NCBI GenBank assembly: GCA_963921825.1
Contig: OY997592.1
Span: forward strand, 54,642,336 to 54,706,335
Reading direction: 5' to 3'
From: Erodium maritimum
Taxonomy: Eukaryota; Streptophyta; Magnoliopsida; Geraniales; Geraniaceae
Length of the DNA: 64,000 nt
Shown piece by piece: positions 11,441-27,455 of this stretch. The first letter of the stretch is position 1; every line of letters starts with the position of its first letter. Under the pieces are notes generated by a model. The model worked only from the letters and a program-made list of their open reading frames with translations, did no database searches and had not been told where the DNA came from. The position numbers were made by a program, and so were the translations under genes.

Positions 11441-14400
11441 TGTCACGCCCCAATTTCGGTAAACCGAACTCGGGACGCGAACATTTAAAATAATAAAACA
11501 TTTTGAAACCTTTTTCATTAAACCATTTTAAAAACACCATTCGTTCAACAAAATAATATTTACAACTTAAAACACGTCCCAACAAGTGGACAAAAGTAGG
11601 TATCCGTCACTAGACTCAAAAGTAAAGCCCAGAATCCCGCTTCTCGCTCTTCAAGCTTCAGAAGCTCACCTAGTCCAACTTGCGATCGGTACCTGTAGGA
11701 AAAGCAGCTAGGGGTGAGCGTTCGCTCACCACCACGGATAACAGACTGACTACGGCATAATTAGCAGACAATGCTGGTAACACCAATAAACAAGTCAACA
11801 CCGGGGAGCACTGTCCCCAACCCAAGTACTCTGACTGAACAACACCCACTGTTACCCTCTTTGACCAACTCAACACTCTGACACGTAAGGTAGACCCGAC
11901 ACAACGATCACGACCTCTTCCAAGGACTCAAAAGAAAGCTACGCAACACCAAACAAGATCACAAAGGATCGCACACCAAACAAGATCACAAAGGATCGCA
12001 CACCAAACAAGATCACAAAGGATCGCAAACCAGCTGCCAACTGCTCAGTGCCAAGAACGCTTGCACCCTCCCGAGACTCTAACTCGGTCAGGCCAGCCCA
12101 AGAATGCTTGCAACTTACCGAGACTCTAACTCGTAAGCCAGCCGAAGAATGCTTGCAACTTACCGAGACTCTAACTCGTAAGCCAGCCAAAGAATGCTCA
12201 CAAACCCAAACCACACACGCGCGGCCAGGACCCCTTTATTAACGGGCGGGCCCCCTACCCCGTCTGAACATGCAGACGCGTGTGCTCGTGGACCCCCGTT
12301 TCATGAAGCGGGCCCCCAACCTCAAGTAACCACAATCACAATCACAATCACAAGCAAGTTCAACAACCAGTAACAACGCAGGTTCAACACTCACAGGCAC
12401 TCATGGCCACCCCAGACCCCAACAGAAGAAAACGGACTCAACAGCCCCACATGCACTCACGGCCTCCCAAGATACACCAACAATAAAGACACGGGTTCAC
12501 AACCCCATGGGCACTCATGGCCACCCAAAACACCAAAGGTAAAGACACGGGTTCAACAACCCCACGGGCACTCATGGCCACCCAAAACTCAACAATAAAA
12601 CACGCTCGCAACTTACCGAGACTCCAACTCGTAAGCCAGCCAAAACACCAAAGGTAAAGACACGGGTTCAACAACCCCACGGGCACTCATGGCCACCCAA
12701 AACTCAACAATAAAACATGCTCGCAACTTACCGAGACTCTAACTCGTAAGCCAGCCAAAGAATGCTCGCAACCTCCCGAGACTCTAACTCGGTCAGGCCA
12801 GCCAACCCCAATAGTAAAGTACGGGCTCTCATGGCCACCCAAACACAAATAATAACACGGGCTCTCATGGCCACCCAAGACACAATAGTAAAACACGGGC
12901 TCTCATGGCCACACAAGACACAACAGTAAAACACAGGCTCTCATGGCCACCCAAGACACAAAAATACACAATCAACCTCCGGCATAACCAATGCCTCCAA
13001 CAGTCCTAAAATCAATAGTTTCACAATCAACCTCCGGGCATGGTCATATGCCTCCAGTACTCCTAATATCGATAAGTTCACAATCAACCTCCGGGCATGG
13101 TCATATGCCTCCAGTAATTCTAACATCGATAAGTTCACAATCAACCTCCGGGCATGGTCATATGCCTCCAGTAATTCTAACATCGATAAGTTCTCTGCTC
13201 CTACGACACTGCTAAGTGTCACATGCATTTCCAATATTCGCTACGTTCCCGTATCATGCATTTCTAATATTCGATAACCTACTTAACCCACGACACCCCG
13301 GTGTCACATGCAATTCTACTGTTAACTTTCCCTAGTCAAGGCCGAGATCCGGCTACTTTTCCCTACCTCGTGTGTGTTTTCCAAAAGCCAACCAACAGCT
13401 CCGGTGATGCTCTCAGTCACTCACACAGCTTTCCCTTGCCTCGGTCCGTGGCACGATCTAAAAGAACACAATTTTTAATGCACTTTAACTCGCAGGAAAT
13501 AAGTTGAAATTTAATAAACTTGATGCCCAAACTTAACCCCGACAATGTCGATCACTCCCAAACTTCCCAATTACTCGACATTGTCGATAAGGGACCCGTA
13601 AAGGCCCGATTCGCCCGACATGGCGAATCTGCCCGGGTTTTGTAAATGCCCTTCCGGGGCTCCAAAAATTCCTGTTTTCGTTTCTACGGTCTTAGAATAA
13701 ATCAAGGGTCCCAATGTACTTGACGAAATCGAATTACGACTTCCGAGTCAATTAATTGACGTTTAAAGTTTCTAAACCCGATAAATTACAACTTCTCCAA
13801 TTTAATTCCAAAATTCGATTCGGTTAAGGATAAATGGTCCGGCGAACGTTTTAAACTACCCGAACACTAAAACCGAGCACTCGAGCACGTGGGCCCCACC
13901 CGGCCCACTTGGCCGTGAGCCCTAGGGTTCAAGGGGGGCTCGGCCACCATGGTGGTGGCTGGTCCTAGCTCCGGCCAGCCACCCCATGGCCGGCCGGCCA
14001 CCACCCACAGTGGCCAGAGCTCCTCCCGAGCCTTCGGTCACCGGAAAACGTCATCCTTCCCCTCCAAACACCTCCAAAACGTCTCCAACAATTACCCCAA
14101 CATCAAAACCACCTTAAACTAATAGTTTTACAACAACCTAACTTCCAAAATTAATCAAAACGAGAATCGGTTCGGTGTATACCGTAGAGGAGAACGAGGG
14201 GAAGTAGATTGCTCCTTGCCTCGAGACGATCCAAGGATTGGATATGGCGTGAATAGTGCCCAAACCCTAGCTTTCTCTCTTCCTTCTTCTCCTTCTCTCC
14301 CTTTCTTCTCTCTTCTTTCTCTTTCTAAACAACTAACTCTAATTTCTATTTTTTTTCTTTTTGCCCTATATGGCCGGCCACCCCTTGTCCTCTCATCTTT

Positions 14401-14868
14401 ATTTTCCCCCAAAAACTAACACCACCACATATTGGACAAGTGTCACGTGGGTCCCACACCTTTTGAAATATATCTCCTAGATATTTTCCAATCAGATTCG
14501 CGAAAATCGGACGTTTCGGGCCCCGAACGTGCACTTTTTCCCAAAAATTATGAAACTTGGCGGGCTACAAGGAAATGGCTCAACTAAGACCGCTGCGACG
14601 ACGGCTAAGCTTTTTGGATCCAAAACGGTCCTCGAATGGACCAAAACGTCGTTCGGTTGACTTTTCCAGCGAAAAGTCAACATTTCCCAAATTGATCGGA
14701 AAGTTGCCCTGAGTTCCCCGGAACTCACTTTGGTCGCTAACGGGGTCAACTTAAGTCTGGTATGACACTCGGGGTCATTTTAGGTTCAATTAAGTGTCAG
14801 TCTTAAAATTTTTAAATTTTCCTGTTTTTCGCAGGTTTGACTGGCGTTGACCGAGAGTGGTTATTACA
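11441..14868 (-). mobile_element. Solo LTR 2 (3428 bp)
   Basis: Same family as solo LTR 1: starts TGTCACGCCCC, ends TTATTACA, with a perfect 5-bp duplication AACGT at 11436-11440 and 14869-14873. It carries a tandem array (about 12380-12960), a second array of about four copies of the GGGCATGGTCATATGCC unit (12980-13190), the conserved hairpins (13608-13629) and a pyrimidine-rich block near 14270-14335. It also has GGCCGGCC-rich sequence around 13900-14040 that solo LTR 1 lacks. No coding content. Confidence 0.9.
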
Positions 14869-16389
14869 AACGTTGTCCGTAATAGGGCTTCCATAACGGC
14901 CAGGATTGGCTTGGGGACGGGCTACATAAGTGACACGAAAGGCGGCTAAGGGATTTATCCCTCATACTGAGGTATGGGAAAGATATCGGTTCTCGGCCGC
15001 TTGATCGAGAGTGACTGAAAGAATAGCATGGCGATGCACATGATACTAGGTATCATATCTTCAGTCATCTCACATATCAAGGAACGGTGATTGAGAATAA
15101 TAAGGATGACGGCTCTATGCCTTATCTCAATCAGGATATCAGAGTTAAAAGGATAATGACAGGGATGACGGAAAGGTTAGAATCGACAGGGTCGATTCGT
15201 TATGCAGTGTCAGGCAATACTAAAGTCTCGTTAGTTTCCACTTAAATAGGATCAATTAAAATGGGATTTTACGTTGATCTATTGACATGCATAAACCTAA
15301 GGGTCACACCGGAGGATGAAACTCATTGACACATTTATGGAGAATTGCCAAAAGGGAGTTGTCTCGGGACATGACCAAAACTGGGTTTTGGGTCATGTGC
15401 CCGTAAGTGAATAGGACTTTAGGGATCGAGACAAGGCTTGGAGTCTTGGGATTGATCGCGTCGGATAATGTTGGACATTTCCGGTATGGAAGGCTTGGAG
15501 GCGATGAGCGAATCACGGGACCTCGTTGGAAATGGCCACGGGCCATGTTCCAAGAGGCCCATGAAAGGCCCATGCAACCAAGGCCCATGGAACTAATTAA
15601 TCAAGCCTTGATTAATTAGTACTAAGTAAGAAAGACAAGGATTAAGGTGTTAGTGATTCACCACCTAACTCAATCTTGTCTTGTCATACTTTGTCATATT
15701 TACACCTTACTTGACACCATACTTGTCCCATGCCTTTAGTTGGACAAGTATGGGTTTTTTTTTATGTTTAAGTCATCTTTTTTCAACATAACAAACACAA
15801 GACAAGAATAGGAAACACAACTTCTCTCCCCCTTCCCTTGCAATTTCGAGTTTGGCAAGTTTCCACCTCCATTTTTGTGTTCTCGAGTCCTCAAAGAGAA
15901 GAACTACGTGGCATTGATTCCCATGTGGATACGTAGGCGTCTTGGAGACTCAAGCCAATCATTCATTAACCGGTGTTCTTGTTTTGGTAAGAAATAGTGC
16001 TGAATTTTTCTCTTGTGAATCCATTTTTTGTTAGTTGTTTCATGGTTTTAATCGTCTCTTGGTTTTCCTTGATTTTCCGCTGCGAGTTGGTTCATCTCCA
16101 ACCCTACCTCGAGACCCAACAGGACAGTCACCTGCCATTGAGCAGGTAGGGGCAGCGTTTGCCCAGGGTGCTACTTCTGCATAGCACGAGGGAGTTGGGG
16201 CTGGACCGTCAGAGTTACCGCCCAGGGAGTTGGGGCTGCATATTCTACTTTGTCAATGCTTTCACATTTATTTTTAGACAAGTGTTTACTTATGTCCATC
16301 GCTGTTCAGTCATTATCAATGTCCTTGCTACTGTACTTACTCAGTAGCTTGTCTATGTAGTGTGATTGGGTCAACATGAAACCACCAGA
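14869..16389. repeat. Non-coding retrotransposon-like sequence, right half
   Basis: Continuation of 10641-11440. No protein match. Around 15540-15600 GGCCCATG recurs four times, and 15587-15622 contains an inverted repeat (TTAATTAATCAAGCCTTGAT / TTAATTAG). The T-rich segment at 15740-16100 resembles a plant LTR 3' part. Family unknown. Confidence 0.4.
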
Positions 16390-17009
16390 TGAACATTTGA
16401 TTCGGATGCCCAATATCATATCAGCGAGTCACATATCTTTCATGTCAAACTTACAATTTAGCAAGTCTTTGATACTCTTTACCATCTTATCATTTCTTCT
16501 TATGATTTGGATGTCATCCATATACAAGCATATGATCATATATTAATCATTTGTGGTCTTAACATATATGCATTTGTCACATTCATTTATCTTGTAGTCA
16601 TTGACTAGCATGACATCGTCAAACCTTTTGTACCATTGCTTAGGTGCTTTCTTTAGTCCATATAAGGATTTTACTAGCTTGCAAACTTTCTTTTTCTTTC
16701 CTAGAGATACATACCCTTCAGGTTGTATCATATAGATTTCTTCATCTAGTTCTCCATTGAGGAAAGCTGTTTTAACATCCATTTGATGTATTTCAGGATT
16801 CCGCAAGGCGACAATCGCGAGGACCATCCCGATGGATGTTATTCTTTACAAAGGAGAATATGCGTCAAAGTAGTCAAGACTTTGTTTTTGTGTGTACCCT
16901 TTCACAACCAATTTGGCCTTAGTACTTATCTATTGTTTCATCCGCCTTTGATTTCCTTTTCATATCCATTTAGAACCCAATGGTTTTACTCCCAGAGGAA
17001 GTTCTATTA
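16390..17009 (-). pseudogene. Ty1/copia reverse transcriptase fragment
   Basis: On minus, 16543-16827 reads NPEIHQMDVKTAFLNGELDEEIYMIQPEGY and SLYGLKKAPKQWYKRFD, the standard copia RT block. After an in-frame TAA at about 16542 it continues to the active-site motif CLYMDDI near 16510. The N-terminal side up to 17009 is frameshifted (GSKTIGF-like remnants), then interrupted by the PIF/Harbinger element and continued at 19314. Confidence 0.85.
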
Positions 17010-17343
17010 GAGCATCCGCATCAAGGGGGCTCGATGGCGAGGCAGGGGCGGGAGCAGAAGGGGATTGGGGTTCGGCCTCGGGGTTCAGTCGGTCTGGAGA
17101 GGGGGGGGGCATGCGGGGCTTGAGGGGGCGAGGCTGGTAAAAGAGATCCAGGTTCGGGGGGGCGAGGCGCGAGGCATTTTTCAGCCTCGCAGCCCCGAGA
17201 CCATCTGCCTCTCCTCTGTCCAGTAGGCCGGCAACACGTGGCGTTGATGACCAAAAAAATAATCGTTGCTCTCAGCAACGGTCGGCAACAACTACATTTT
17301 TTTTAAAAATAAATACAAAATACATTAAAAAAAAACATATCTT

Positions 17344-17352
17344 CAACCACTA
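17344..17352 (+). promoter_or_regulatory. TATA box of Harbinger ORF1
   Basis: CTATAAATAC in the 17340s is followed by a C/A-rich leader (CCACACAACAAAC) typical of plant transcription starts, about 120 bp before the ORF1 start at 17473. Confidence 0.6.
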
Positions 17353-17472
17353 TAAATACCTCTCACCCCATTTCATCAAATCCACACAACAAACTTCTAA
17401 ATTCTCTCAAACCTCACACTCTCAAATTCATATCGTCTTTGCAAAATCCAATCGATAATATCTGACGACGAT

Positions 17473-18990
17473 TTGACTCAACCGTCGGAACACCAAGTTT
17501 TCAACACGGAAGAGGAGGACAACACCAATCAACAAGGTGCGAACACCAATCAACAAGGGTCGACCTACGTACAGATGCTGCAAACCGATTCCACCGCAAC
17601 CGGTGGTTGGAACTCTGATGCGTTCAACCAATACATGGTCTCTCTTTGGGGCCAAGGTAATGTTATAAATTATAATTTTATTCATTTCATTAATTAAAAT
17701 ATTAATCATTTCATTAATTTAAATTTCATGTATGTTCAATTGTAGTTAAATTATATGTTTAATTTTAATTATGTATGATCAAATTTTGAATTATTCATTT
17801 TTAATTGTAATTAAAATTTATATGTCAATGTAGGTGGAATAGGACAACCGGCCTACCCAACGGGACAACCGGCCAAACCAATGGGACAACCGCCAAACAC
17901 GAATGGGGTATTCAACCGTCCAATGTTCGACCTTTACAACATGGGGGCCAACTATTTCAGCCAACAACAATTCTCGATGACGGCCGCCACCGGAACCCGC
18001 CTGTCGTCTACTTCATCATCCGTGGGACCGAGGACCCGGGAGACACCAGAAAGGCGAAGCAAATGGCCATCTGAAGTAGATATGCTCCTGATCAACGCCT
18101 GGCTACGCACAACGCACGACCCCATCACCGGAACCTCTCAAGATGGGAACACGTTTTAGAGCACGGTGAAGAGGCGCTTGTGCGAAGCTGGGAATTTCCC
18201 AAACAATCAGTGGACAATGCAAGCCGTCAAGAGCCATTTCAACAAAAGTGCTACAAAGGTCAGGCGGTATATCACACTGATGAGGAAGGAGAGGGCCCAG
18301 GTAGGTCATAGCGGCTGGAACGACGAAAAGTTTAGGGAGCGGGTGATGGAACTCTATCGAATCCACAACATGCCTCTCAAATTCGATCCGAAGATTTTCA
18401 AGCTCCACCATTGGATACAATCGTTGGAAAACGATGACAAGTTCCGGGCATATGAAGGCGAAGCCGGGGTACTTCGACAACGATTGGACGAGTCCGAAAG
18501 TTATAGCAACACAACCCCGTCCACTTCACTCCCCACCGACGATGATAATGTCACACATTTAAGTGGTGACGAGCAACCAGCCGGACGTCCAAGTTCTCCA
18601 ATTGCTCCAAGTTCCTCAACCGGGGGTACAAGTTCCCCAACCGGACGTCCAAGTTCCCCAACCGGGGGTACAAGTTCCCCAATTGGCATGTCGCCTCCAC
18701 GAGAACACCCAATTGGCAATAAGGTCGCGAAGAGGAAGGGGAAGAGTTCGGCGGACAGAGCATTGTATCTCGTCCAAATGGATCAGGGGAGGTGTGAGAA
18801 GGCGAAGCTTACTATGGCTCTTGACCAGAAAATGGATAAATATATGCAGGAAGTTAAAGATATGAAGGCTACGAACATGTCCGATTTTACCCCGGAACAG
18901 AAGGGGCATCATTTTGAAATGATGCAGGTATGGATGACTCAAATTCGAAAACTTCATAAACAAATCGACCACATTAATGGGGATGCCTAA
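17473..18990 (+). pseudogene. PIF/Harbinger ORF1 (Myb/SANT protein), two exons, one nonsense codon
   Basis: In autonomous elements this nuclear DNA-binding partner helps the transposase recognise element ends. Exon 1 is 17473-17656. An AT-rich intron, 17657-17833 (GTAATG...TGTAG), joins in frame to 17834. A Gln/Gly/Pro-rich N-terminus precedes the SANT/trihelix domain (RRSKWPSEVDMLLINAWLRT, then KSHFNKSATKVRRYI). A Ser/Pro/Gly repeat follows (18588-18700, about 20-24-bp DNA units), then a charged coiled-coil C-terminus of the kind annotated 'no apical meristem-associated' (AKLTMALDQKMDKYMQEV). The TAG at 18157-18159 replaces what is normally a Trp in NTFW, so 17881-18159 and 18166-18990 are one frame split by a single base change. 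Confidence 0.85.
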
Positions 18991-19313
18991 TTATGTAAAA
19001 AAATTTAGATATGTAATTTTTTAAAGTTATGTACTTTTTTAATTTTGTATTTCTATTAATGAACTTTTATTTCTATTTATGAATTTTATTTCTATTTTAT
19101 TTAGTAGTTGTTGATTTAAAAATAACGTTAACAGATTCAGTTAAAAGCTTAATTAATTACACAATTAGCTTTTCTGAAAACCCTGCCCGCCATACTTGTC
19201 CCTCTGATGTGGAGCACACTCTGTTTAGGGGGGCAGGGGGCTGAACCCTTCCTAGTCAGCAGAGGGTTCAGCCTCAAGACTCAGGGTTTCTTCCCTCCTT
19301 GATGCAGATGCTC

Positions 19314-19900
19314 TTAGTTCTCATGTATGGGTTTGCATGATGGACTCAATTATACTTTTTATAGCCTCTTTCCACATAGGTCTTTTTGTTGAGCTTATAG
19401 CTTGAGTATAGGTAAGAGGTTATGCCTCTACCATGTAAGTCAAGAAGTCTGGTCCAAAGGATCTTTCCACCCTTTCTCTTTTGCTTCTTCTAGGTTCAAC
19501 CTCATCTTCAACCTCTTCATGTTGAAGGGTCTTTTGAGATTCCTCGATCTCGACCTCTTGTTGGTAGTTTTCACTATTTTCCTCACCAACTTTCAAAGGT
19601 CTTTTGGATCCGAGACCATCTTGATTTTGTTTGCATGGAAATGTCTATTCAAAGAACAAGGCATTCTTTGACTCCATTATCGTGTTCTTTTGAATTTCTG
19701 GATTTTTAGATTCATATACCAAGAACCGGTATGCATTGCTATATGTAGCGTACCCAATGAAAGTACAGTCCATTGTTTTAGGTCCGATTTTCATCTTCTT
19801 TGGTAATGAGGTCAATACCTTAGCAAGGCACCACACACTTTCACGTGATTACATGAAGGCTTTCTTCCTTATCATAATTTGTATGGTGTTTTGTCTGATT
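19314..19900 (-). pseudogene. Ty1/copia integrase C-terminus and hinge
   Basis: On minus, 19645-19836 reads WCLAKVLTSLPKKMKIGPKT, FIGYATYSNAYRFLV and ESKNALFFE, the conserved end of copia integrase. An acidic hinge follows, then RRSKRERVERSFG and KEAIKSIIESIMQ, ending at the Harbinger insertion. Together with 16390-17009 it is one element. Stops (for example in place of Trp in QTHTWEL) show it is dead. Confidence 0.8.
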
Positions 19901-21284
19901 TATTACGAGGCACCCTATTCAAAAGGCACCTTATCATAACATGTTCTTCGTCTATGAAACTTGCAAAAAATAAAGTCTTAAGATTGTTAGACGGGTTAGT
20001 CCATAAACCATAAAAAAAACATATAAGAAGTAAACAAATATTATTAATAAGATTGGAGTACATAAAATAACAAAAATCGTAAAATCAATATATATAATCA
20101 ATACAGTAACCTCACACGATGATCGGAGAGGAAACTGTTTTGTCGAGGCCCGCAAACCAGTTTCCTTAAGACTTTTTATTGTCCGTATAAGCAAGTCCCC
20201 CGGATACAACGACAACGTTAACAAAATCAAAACCGTGTATGAGAAGTAGCACCGAGTAGAAAGAAATCAATTGCTCTGTTCTTGGAGAAGGAGAGAATTT
20301 TGTAGGTAAATTTCGTGTCTGAATTATGAACTAGAACAAAGCTTATATAGGAAAAGGGATAGAGTTGAGAGCGAGTTTTTGGAAAAGACAACTTTCAACA
20401 ATTTCAATTTTTTGGTAATTAAATATTAGTTTCAAAATTAATAAAATACGGAAACTAAAAATAGTTTCATAATTATTATAAGATTTGAAATAATATAATA
20501 TTCGGAAATTTCCTTAATTGCATATCAATTTCAGATTTTCTTTATTTTTATATTATGAAAATTAGAAATTAATAGTTGAGATTTTAATACGGGCCGAAAC
20601 AAAATGGAGCTGGCGCTACGGACCCAAATCCATTGCAGCATTCGTGTCCCGCACGTTGTGCGTGTGCACATGAGTTCAAATTGAACAGACCCTGAATTAG
20701 CACCCCCATGCACCTGCGCGCGAGAAAGAGACTTTCATCCAAGCAATTCAAATATACTAGGAAGGTCATGTTATATAAACTCAAGGAAAGTTTGACAATC
20801 TTTCTATGTGGGACTTTACAGGAATGGTGCATTTTCCATTTGTTATTTTCTCAACAACTAAGTTCAACGGGTGATCTTAGAGCTTTAATTTCTCATTCAC
20901 CTCTTGTCCGTTTAGACCTCATGATATCCCGTTGGAAAGGCCTTACCTCCTAGAACACGAATTTTAATATTTCCATAGTTCTAGGATGACCGGTAGATAA
21001 TTAAGCATCAAGTCGACCATTTTCACTTGTCTAAACTCACTTTTTCCGACAGTTAGTTAGTCAATCGTTAATGTATTTTTAATGGAAATATATCGAATCA
21101 GTCTATTCTCGATTCAATTCACTTAAAAGTAACTTCGGTTTCCTTCATTTTTCGGTCTTGTTGACGAGCATCCATGATGACCTCCGACTCGTTGGCAATC
21201 AAACCGAATGTTTGGGATTTCAAGAACGCAAGCTCGAACTTTGTCACCCACTTTTTCATCTTCTGCTAATTGTCCTTGAGGTCC
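19901..21284. other. AT-rich region with LTR-like promoter signals, no gene
   Basis: No protein recognised. Where a copia 5' leader/LTR would be expected there are two possible minus-strand promoters: CTATATAAGC at about 20343-20352 and TTATATAACATG near 20770-20780. The latter lies in a stretch (20710-20960) with the GTCCCACAT motif of some plant copia LTRs. I could not define LTR ends. A 68-residue ORF at 21123-21329 is unrecognised. Confidence 0.3.
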
Positions 21285-22275
21285 TTTACGCCTGAGAATT
21301 AACCCACAAAAAGGGCGCGACAAACGCACCGATCGTCAAGTAGTATTTCGGTTCAAGTCCGGTTATTGTACCCAAGGATGCAATAAAACAGTCACTCGAT
21401 TTAAAATCCGTTACTTAAGCTGTTTCTGAAAAGAGTTGGTATTGGTTTCAAAAATGTAAATAACAAGTTAAAATTTAAGGCAAAAAAATTAAAGTCAAGT
21501 ACGAGGCAAAAATATTAGGTGTTTGTGAAATTCAGAAGGAAAAGTGATCTAGGACTTTAACGGGGTTACAATATGACTAATAATTCACAAGAATTCGTAT
21601 TTACATGTGCAGACAAGTTTGGTTTAAAGGCTATCTCTCAACTACTCCTAAACATCTCACGATCGAATTATGACCCTATTATAATCTAACCGCATAGTTA
21701 TTTCTAATCTAGGTGTAGAGAGACATAAAACATTAAAATTCGTGAATTCCTATAGCTTTCGGGGTTTTAATCCTATAGCTATTGCACTCGTGTTAACCTA
21801 ACTTTATTAGAGACTAGATTTAAACCCGAGTTGCGTAATCCTTAGTCCTTTTAGCAACTCTCATCTCCCCATTGTTAAATGCTAAAACCTAAACATCTAT
21901 CAAGTGATCAAGTTGACAAAACATTAAGTGTAAATCATGCAAACAATAACCTAAACACAAATTACACAGAGTAAGTACGAAAGATTTGAATTATGTTATC
22001 ATATTGTTTCCCCTAGTCTTAGATCAATGGAAATTTAGCTCGTGGAGATGAACGAAGAACACAGAGAAGAAGATGAACAAGAGAAAAACATATTTGAAAG
22101 GTAAAGTTGATACAGAATACCAATTCAATGATGGATAGTTAATGGTTTTGCTTCCATCCTTGTTCCAAAACACTTATCTCTCACCAAAATCCAAGCCCTA
22201 ACTCTCAATATCTCTGAAATTATGCCCAATACAAGTTTTTCCTCTCCAAACTTGTGCTCCTCTATATATAGGACT
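21285..22275 (-). repeat. Diverged Athila-type LTR fragment
   Basis: Collinear with the LTR at 9324-10300 over about 1 kb: shared CGTCAAGTAGTATTTCGGTT, AGTCACTCGATTTA, TTTAACGGGGT and a CTATATATAG promoter box at about 22262-22271. The inner end is not followed by a primer-binding site, so this is a truncated or solo copy older than the LTR at 9324. The outer border is unclear. Confidence 0.75.
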
Positions 22276-24030
22276 TAAAGATCCTTTTTGCCTTCTCAAT
22301 TTCGGATTAGGAATAGGAAAATTTTCCTTCTTAAGCAGAAAACCAATATGGAAGTCGGAAAGCCTCGCGCGGGCCTAATTGAGGGCCGGAATGGCCTTTT
22401 TTTTCCTGACGAAAGTTGTAGATATTTGAATTCCCTTCAATTTGATATAAAATATGAGGCAGTCAGAGTTCATATGTTAAGTGTGGTTCCATCAGTTGCT
22501 CTGTTCTTGGAGAATGAGAGAAATAAGGGACAAGTCGAAGCAAGGTGTCCCGACGGATGGGTGGGGTCTTTATGCCTGCATTCAATCTCCTGATGACCTA
22601 TGCATCCAGAGTAGAAGCAGAAATCCGGGAGTCGAGCGTACTAAAGCCGAACGAAGGTTGGCGTCTCATGTCCCAGTACTATATTATACGGGCCTTATGA
22701 CGGAGAGGTGTGGCCAGGTCCTACCAAAAGTGGACCCGCAAGGTGCCTCCCCATCTTATTCCAGCCGTATCTGCTCGGACGTCCACACAACCACCCAATG
22801 AATCCCCCAGCTGACGACCTGTTTCTGCTGTAATGTCGAACCATAGTTGGTCAAAAAACCAGAGCCCATAGTTGGAGGCGTGAAAATGACAGGGTAGCTA
22901 GATTGATCCCTATTTTGAGGTCTTCCAAGATGAGTGGTGCCTGCTTGAAAGACCATGGCTCCCCAGGCCTGGTTCCATCTTGTTTCGCTTAGGAAGTAAA
23001 ATAGAACCACGAGATGCCCCAGCCAAAATCCTTGATAACCAAGCCATCATGGTGCCAAACCCTGTTCATGACCCCTTCCATGATTCCCTGGTTGTAATGG
23101 TGTGTGGTGAACAGTCTTCCGGCCAGACTAAACTGTGTATGGGCTTAAATACGACCGATCTCTGGATTCCCTGGGATGCAGATGATAACCTCTTCCCCGT
23201 CCTCCATTTGGACACTATCAAAACTCTCATGGAGTGCCAAGAAGGACTCCATTGTGGGACGATTCGACGTCTGGGGTCCTTGCTACAAATCGAGATGGAT
23301 GTTTGGTAGGATTGGCCCCGGGTGCGGTCTAGGCTCCTTGGTCAACGTCGATGCCTGTCTCCCAATCTAGGGTTGGCCTCAAGGGGTTACTACTGTTTTT
23401 GGTCGTCGTCGTCATTCCTGATAGAAGATCCACATGTTGGGAGGCATGGAGGTTTCCGAATGCACCATCGGTCCCTGTGGATAAGAGGGGATTTTGGGGA
23501 GCAATGCCAATGCCATGGCTCCTAGTCAGCTGGTGGTTGTGGAGACGGCGAGCCCCGTAGGTGGCATCAATGTTGTTAGGGTCGCGATCGATTGAGGGAC
23601 GTTGGATGCGACTCGCCCTAGACAGTGGTCTCGAGTTGGATTTAGGGATGGGAGAGAGAGTTGTTGGAGGGGGATCGGGGCCGACCCTATGGCCTTCTTT
23701 TAGTAACGCAGAGGCTTTATGTGCTCCTGGCTCGGTGTCGGTGGCATGTTTCGAGGCACATCCACCGACAAACGCACACGGGGCAGCCTCAAGGTCCGCG
23801 CAAAGTTACACGTGGTTGGCAGGTTTCTTGGGGTCTGTTGGTGGAATGGGGGCCACGAGGACAGATAGATCTATGAGACTTATGGAGACCGGCGAGACAG
23901 ATTTGGACGCCAAGATGGATATAGCGAGAGAGAAGCAGAACTCTCCGAATTTTTGTTTGGTGAACTTTCGCATCTGTAAGTATAATTCACCTAAAAGTCT
24001 ACCGTATATTTCATAAAATGATAATCAAAG
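22276..24030. other. GC-richer region, no gene recognised
   Basis: Several overlapping short ORFs (for example 23561-24016, 151 codons) but no motif, domain or consistent frame. Base composition is well above the flanking host DNA, suggesting a decayed mobile element. Similar in style to 59499-60249 and 63519-64000. Confidence 0.3.
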
Positions 24031-24388
24031 GTGCAAAAAAAGGTCGTATTTTGGAATTCCTACAGAAGCCCCTGATTCTATCAGTACGAATATAGAATGA
24101 ATCAATGAACTGACATGATAACGAAATATGAATCAACACAATTTAATGTCTTCATAACCAAAATAGATCATTGGGTGATGGATACTAACAAATTAAGCAA
24201 AATGGTTGAATATTCTCCTATTACTAAAATAATATAATAGTGTATTTGGAAACCTGATATGAACCAAGCCAAAGTATTACAAAAACGTATTAAAGTAAAT
24301 CTAGTCAGCATTGGCCCATTGCTATGAACCCTTTACTTGAACACAGGGCCAGAAACTTAAAACAGCTACAATCCAGTATCCAACTGCA

Positions 24389-27420
<3,032 letters not shown>

Positions 27421-27455
27421 GACAGGAACCGACCTCCCTCGGGTGAATTTTGTTT

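Larger units (their letters stand above)
17010..19313 (+). mobile_element. PIF/Harbinger element 1 (2304 bp), ORF1 only
   Basis: Bounded by TTA at 17007-17009 and 19314-19316, the target duplication of PIF/Harbinger. Terminal inverted repeats start GAGCATCCGCATCAAGG (left) and GAGCATCTGCATCAAGG (right, reverse complement), one mismatch in 17. It is inserted in a copia pol, which fixes the relative age. It carries a promoter and ORF1 but no DDE transposase, so it is non-autonomous. Confidence 0.92.

Noticed and set aside
11939..13507. Several ORFs of 64-97 codons on both strands
   Set aside because: Repeat-array translations inside solo LTR 2, with no start context, domain or conservation of frame between LTR copies.
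22288..24016. Overlapping ORFs up to 151 codons
   Set aside because: No motif, several frames equally open because the DNA is GC-rich; no supporting splice pattern.
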